Shown piece after piece: positions 39,890 through 41,051 of a stretch of 41,051 nucleotides of DNA; the first letter of the stretch is position 1; every line of letters begins with the position of its first letter. Source of the DNA: Anthropogastromicrobium sp963652495 (GTDB lineage: Bacteria > Bacillota > Clostridia > Lachnospirales > Lachnospiraceae). The notes beneath the pieces are model-generated. The model was not told the origin of the DNA and did no database searches. It saw only the letters and a list, made by a program, of their open reading frames with translations. The DNA lies in NCBI GenBank assembly GCA_963652495.1, contig CAVJTU010000020.1:1-41051 (forward strand), written 5' to 3'. A program made the translations under genes and the position numbers.

Positions 39890-40273
39890 ATGGCGAAATA
39901 TAAGAAAAAATTAGATGACGATATACGATGTCCGCTTGAATATGGACTGGCAATATTTGGAGGTAAATGGAAATCACGCATTATATGCGTATTGTCTGCT
40001 AATGAAAAGTTGCGTTACAGTGAATTGCGCAAAGAAATGTACAACATCACAGATGCGGTACTGGCAGCAACATTAAAAGATTTGATACAAGATGGAATTG
40101 TGGAACGAAAATCCTATGATGAAATTCCACCTCGTGTTGAGTACACATTGACGCAGAAAGGAAAATCGGTTGTTCCCATTTTGCAAAGCATCTGCCAGTG
40201 GTCTGGTGTTTTCTATAAAGAGGACAGCGAGAATGAAATGGTGCAATGCCAGAAATGCGATCATCACAGATAA
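39890..40273 (+). CDS. HxlR/MarR-type winged-helix transcriptional regulator
   Basis: A 127-residue HxlR-family regulator. 'CPLEYGLAIFGGKWKSRIICVLSANEKLRYSELRKEM' near residues 14-50 carries the family's GGKW motif and conserved Cys14, the site used for thiol sensing in YodB/HypR-type members. 'ITDAVLAATLKDLIQDGIVERKSYDEIPPRVEYTLTQKG' forms the recognition helix and wing. The last residues have a CQKC pair, not typical of the family. AGGAGGT-like GGAGGTGATC precedes the ATG. It probably senses oxidants or electrophiles and controls the adjacent flavoprotein gene, by inference from context. Confidence 0.88.
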   Translation: MAKYKKKLDDDIRCPLEYGLAIFGGKWKSRIICVLSANEKLRYSELRKEMYNITDAVLAATLKDLIQDGIVERKSYDEIPPRVEYTLTQKGKSVVPILQSICQWSGVFYKEDSENEMVQCQKCDHHR

Positions 40274-40351
40274 GTTATTATGGATAAACAATTTCAAGTA
40301 TTACAAATACGTTGTTACAGATAAATCGTCACAAATAAGGAGAGAACGAAA

Positions 40352-40765
40352 GTGATTCAGTATACAGAAGAAAAGAAGTTTACAAAAGAGCAGGTCGAGC
40401 AATTATTTTTGTCAGTTAACTGGGTTTCAGGAAAGCATCCAGAGCGCTTGTATAAAGCGCTCATGAATTCCTCAACGGTGCTCACGGCATGGAACGATGA
40501 CAGACTAGTTGGACTGATACGAGTATTGGATGACACAGAAATGTTGGCGCAAATCCATTATGTGCTTGTCCATCCAGATTATCAGGGAAACGGTATAGCC
40601 GGGACGATGATTGAATTGATAAAGGAAAAATATAAAAATTTCTTTTATATTGAGGCAATGCCAGAGGATAAAAATAATGTAGCGTTTTATCAAAAGCATG
40701 GCTTTTTTGTAATGGAAAATGGTGCGGCAATTCAGATTTGCAACGGTGGCAGGATGCAGCAGTGA
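40352..40765 (+). CDS. GNAT-family N-acetyltransferase
   Basis: A 137-residue acetyltransferase with the acetyl-CoA motif A in 'HYVLVHPDYQGNGIAGTMIELI' (near residues 68-89; the Q-x-x-G-x-G loop is QGNGIAG) and motif B near 'NVAFYQKHGFFVMENG'. The GTG start follows AAGGAGAG by about eight nt. Substrate unknown; it is the size of small single-domain GNAT proteins. It is 78 nt after the HxlR gene. Confidence 0.85.
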   Translation: MIQYTEEKKFTKEQVEQLFLSVNWVSGKHPERLYKALMNSSTVLTAWNDDRLVGLIRVLDDTEMLAQIHYVLVHPDYQGNGIAGTMIELIKEKYKNFFYIEAMPEDKNNVAFYQKHGFFVMENGAAIQICNGGRMQQ

Positions 40766-40772
40766 GAGGCGG

Positions 40773-40940
40773 ATGAAAATAAAAAATGAGAATGAACTAT
40801 TAGCGGATATGCCAATACCAAAAGCTTTTTTTGGCTTGCACTTCCGGCAGTAGCAGCACAGCTGATCAATATTTTAACACAATTTCCTATGCAGTAGATT
40901 ACATGAATATTTATTGTCTTGGCACATTGTTTACCCAATA
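40773..40940 (+). pseudogene. Decayed N-terminal remnant of a MATE-family efflux gene
   Basis: The first frame reads MKIKNENELLADMPIPKAF, typical of a clostridial MATE transporter start. At a run of seven T's (40825-40831) the frame is lost; a shifted frame continues FWLALPAVAAQLINIL, and a third frame then gives AVDYMNIYCLGTLFTQ, a segment that in MATE proteins lies about 90 residues further on. This implies at least two frameshifts and an internal deletion, and nothing of the rest of the protein follows. It begins 8 nt after the GNAT gene. Confidence 0.7.
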
Positions 40941-40942
40941 TC

Positions 40943-40980
40943 GCCGTAAAACCCCTTGCTTTAGCTATGGGGATATAAAG
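40943..40980. mobile_element. Possible IS200/IS605-type end hairpin at the MATE remnant
   Basis: The stem CCCC-TT-GC (40952-40959) with loop TTTA and GC-TAT-GGGG (40964-40972) resembles the subterminal imperfect hairpins of IS200/IS605 elements. It starts where MATE similarity stops. No transposase is present in the window. Confidence 0.3.
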
Positions 40981-41051
40981 CCAGCATTGACGAGTAAAAA
41001 AAATAATATAAAAAAACCTCCCACTTTTTGGGATTTTGAGCGATAATAGAA

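Overview
The window looks like chromosome from a strictly anaerobic, low-to-mid GC Gram-positive bacterium of the Clostridia, most likely family Lachnospiraceae. This is inferred from the Firmicute-type ribosome binding sites, the lipoprotein and AxA signal peptides, a YARHG-domain protein, the anaerobic (cobalt-early) corrin ring pathway and the tRNA and Opp gene style. Nearly everything reads on the + strand; the one clear - strand gene is a malic enzyme.

Layout. 1-2687: tail of a YARHG-domain protein, a TetR regulator whose promoter lies inside a perfect inverted repeat, and a radical SAM enzyme preceded by two more dyads. 2688-3334: a gene-free leader with a 32-nt repeat, a clean sigma-A promoter and a cobalamin riboswitch. 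3335-24800: about 21.5 kb of co-directional cobalamin genes. First comes an uptake module: an exported CbiK-type chelatase, a two-domain NEAT-like lipoprotein, a BtuF-like lipoprotein, a BtuC-like permease and an ATPase with an unusual C-terminal extension. Then tcdA, then a five-gene Opp/Nik-type ABC transporter that I infer imports cobalt or nickel. Last come the corrin ring genes cbiK-cbiC (fused), cbiD, cbiF, cbiG, cbiH, cbiJ-cbiE-cbiT (fused) and cbiA, closed by a bidirectional terminator. cbiL, cbiB, cbiP and the nucleotide-loop genes are not here, so the pathway must be completed elsewhere.

24907-33492: a - strand NAD(P) malic enzyme, a divergent short-chain dehydrogenase with its own promoter, and a complete oligopeptide ABC operon (SBP, two permeases, two ATPases) ending in a small membrane protein. 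33725-38424: sulfur metabolism, with a cystathionine gamma-synthase/lyase, a PatB/MalY C-S lyase, a cysteine desulfurase and a TtcA-like PP-loop tRNA thiolation protein. 38586-39053: a strong promoter, four tRNA genes (Pro, His, Gln, Lys) and a terminator. 39054-41051: an FMN-binding split-barrel protein and an HxlR regulator with palindromic candidate operators, a GNAT acetyltransferase, and the decayed start of a MATE efflux gene that ends near a hairpin resembling an IS200/IS605 end.

The most interesting part is the riboswitch-controlled uptake module. It places a cobaltochelatase-family enzyme outside the membrane, next to tetrapyrrole-binding-like lipoproteins and a BtuCD-type importer, while a second, cytoplasmic CbiK is fused to CbiC. 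This suggests surface capture or metal exchange of tetrapyrroles or corrinoids. That function is inference; gene identities rest on motifs read by eye, without database searches.
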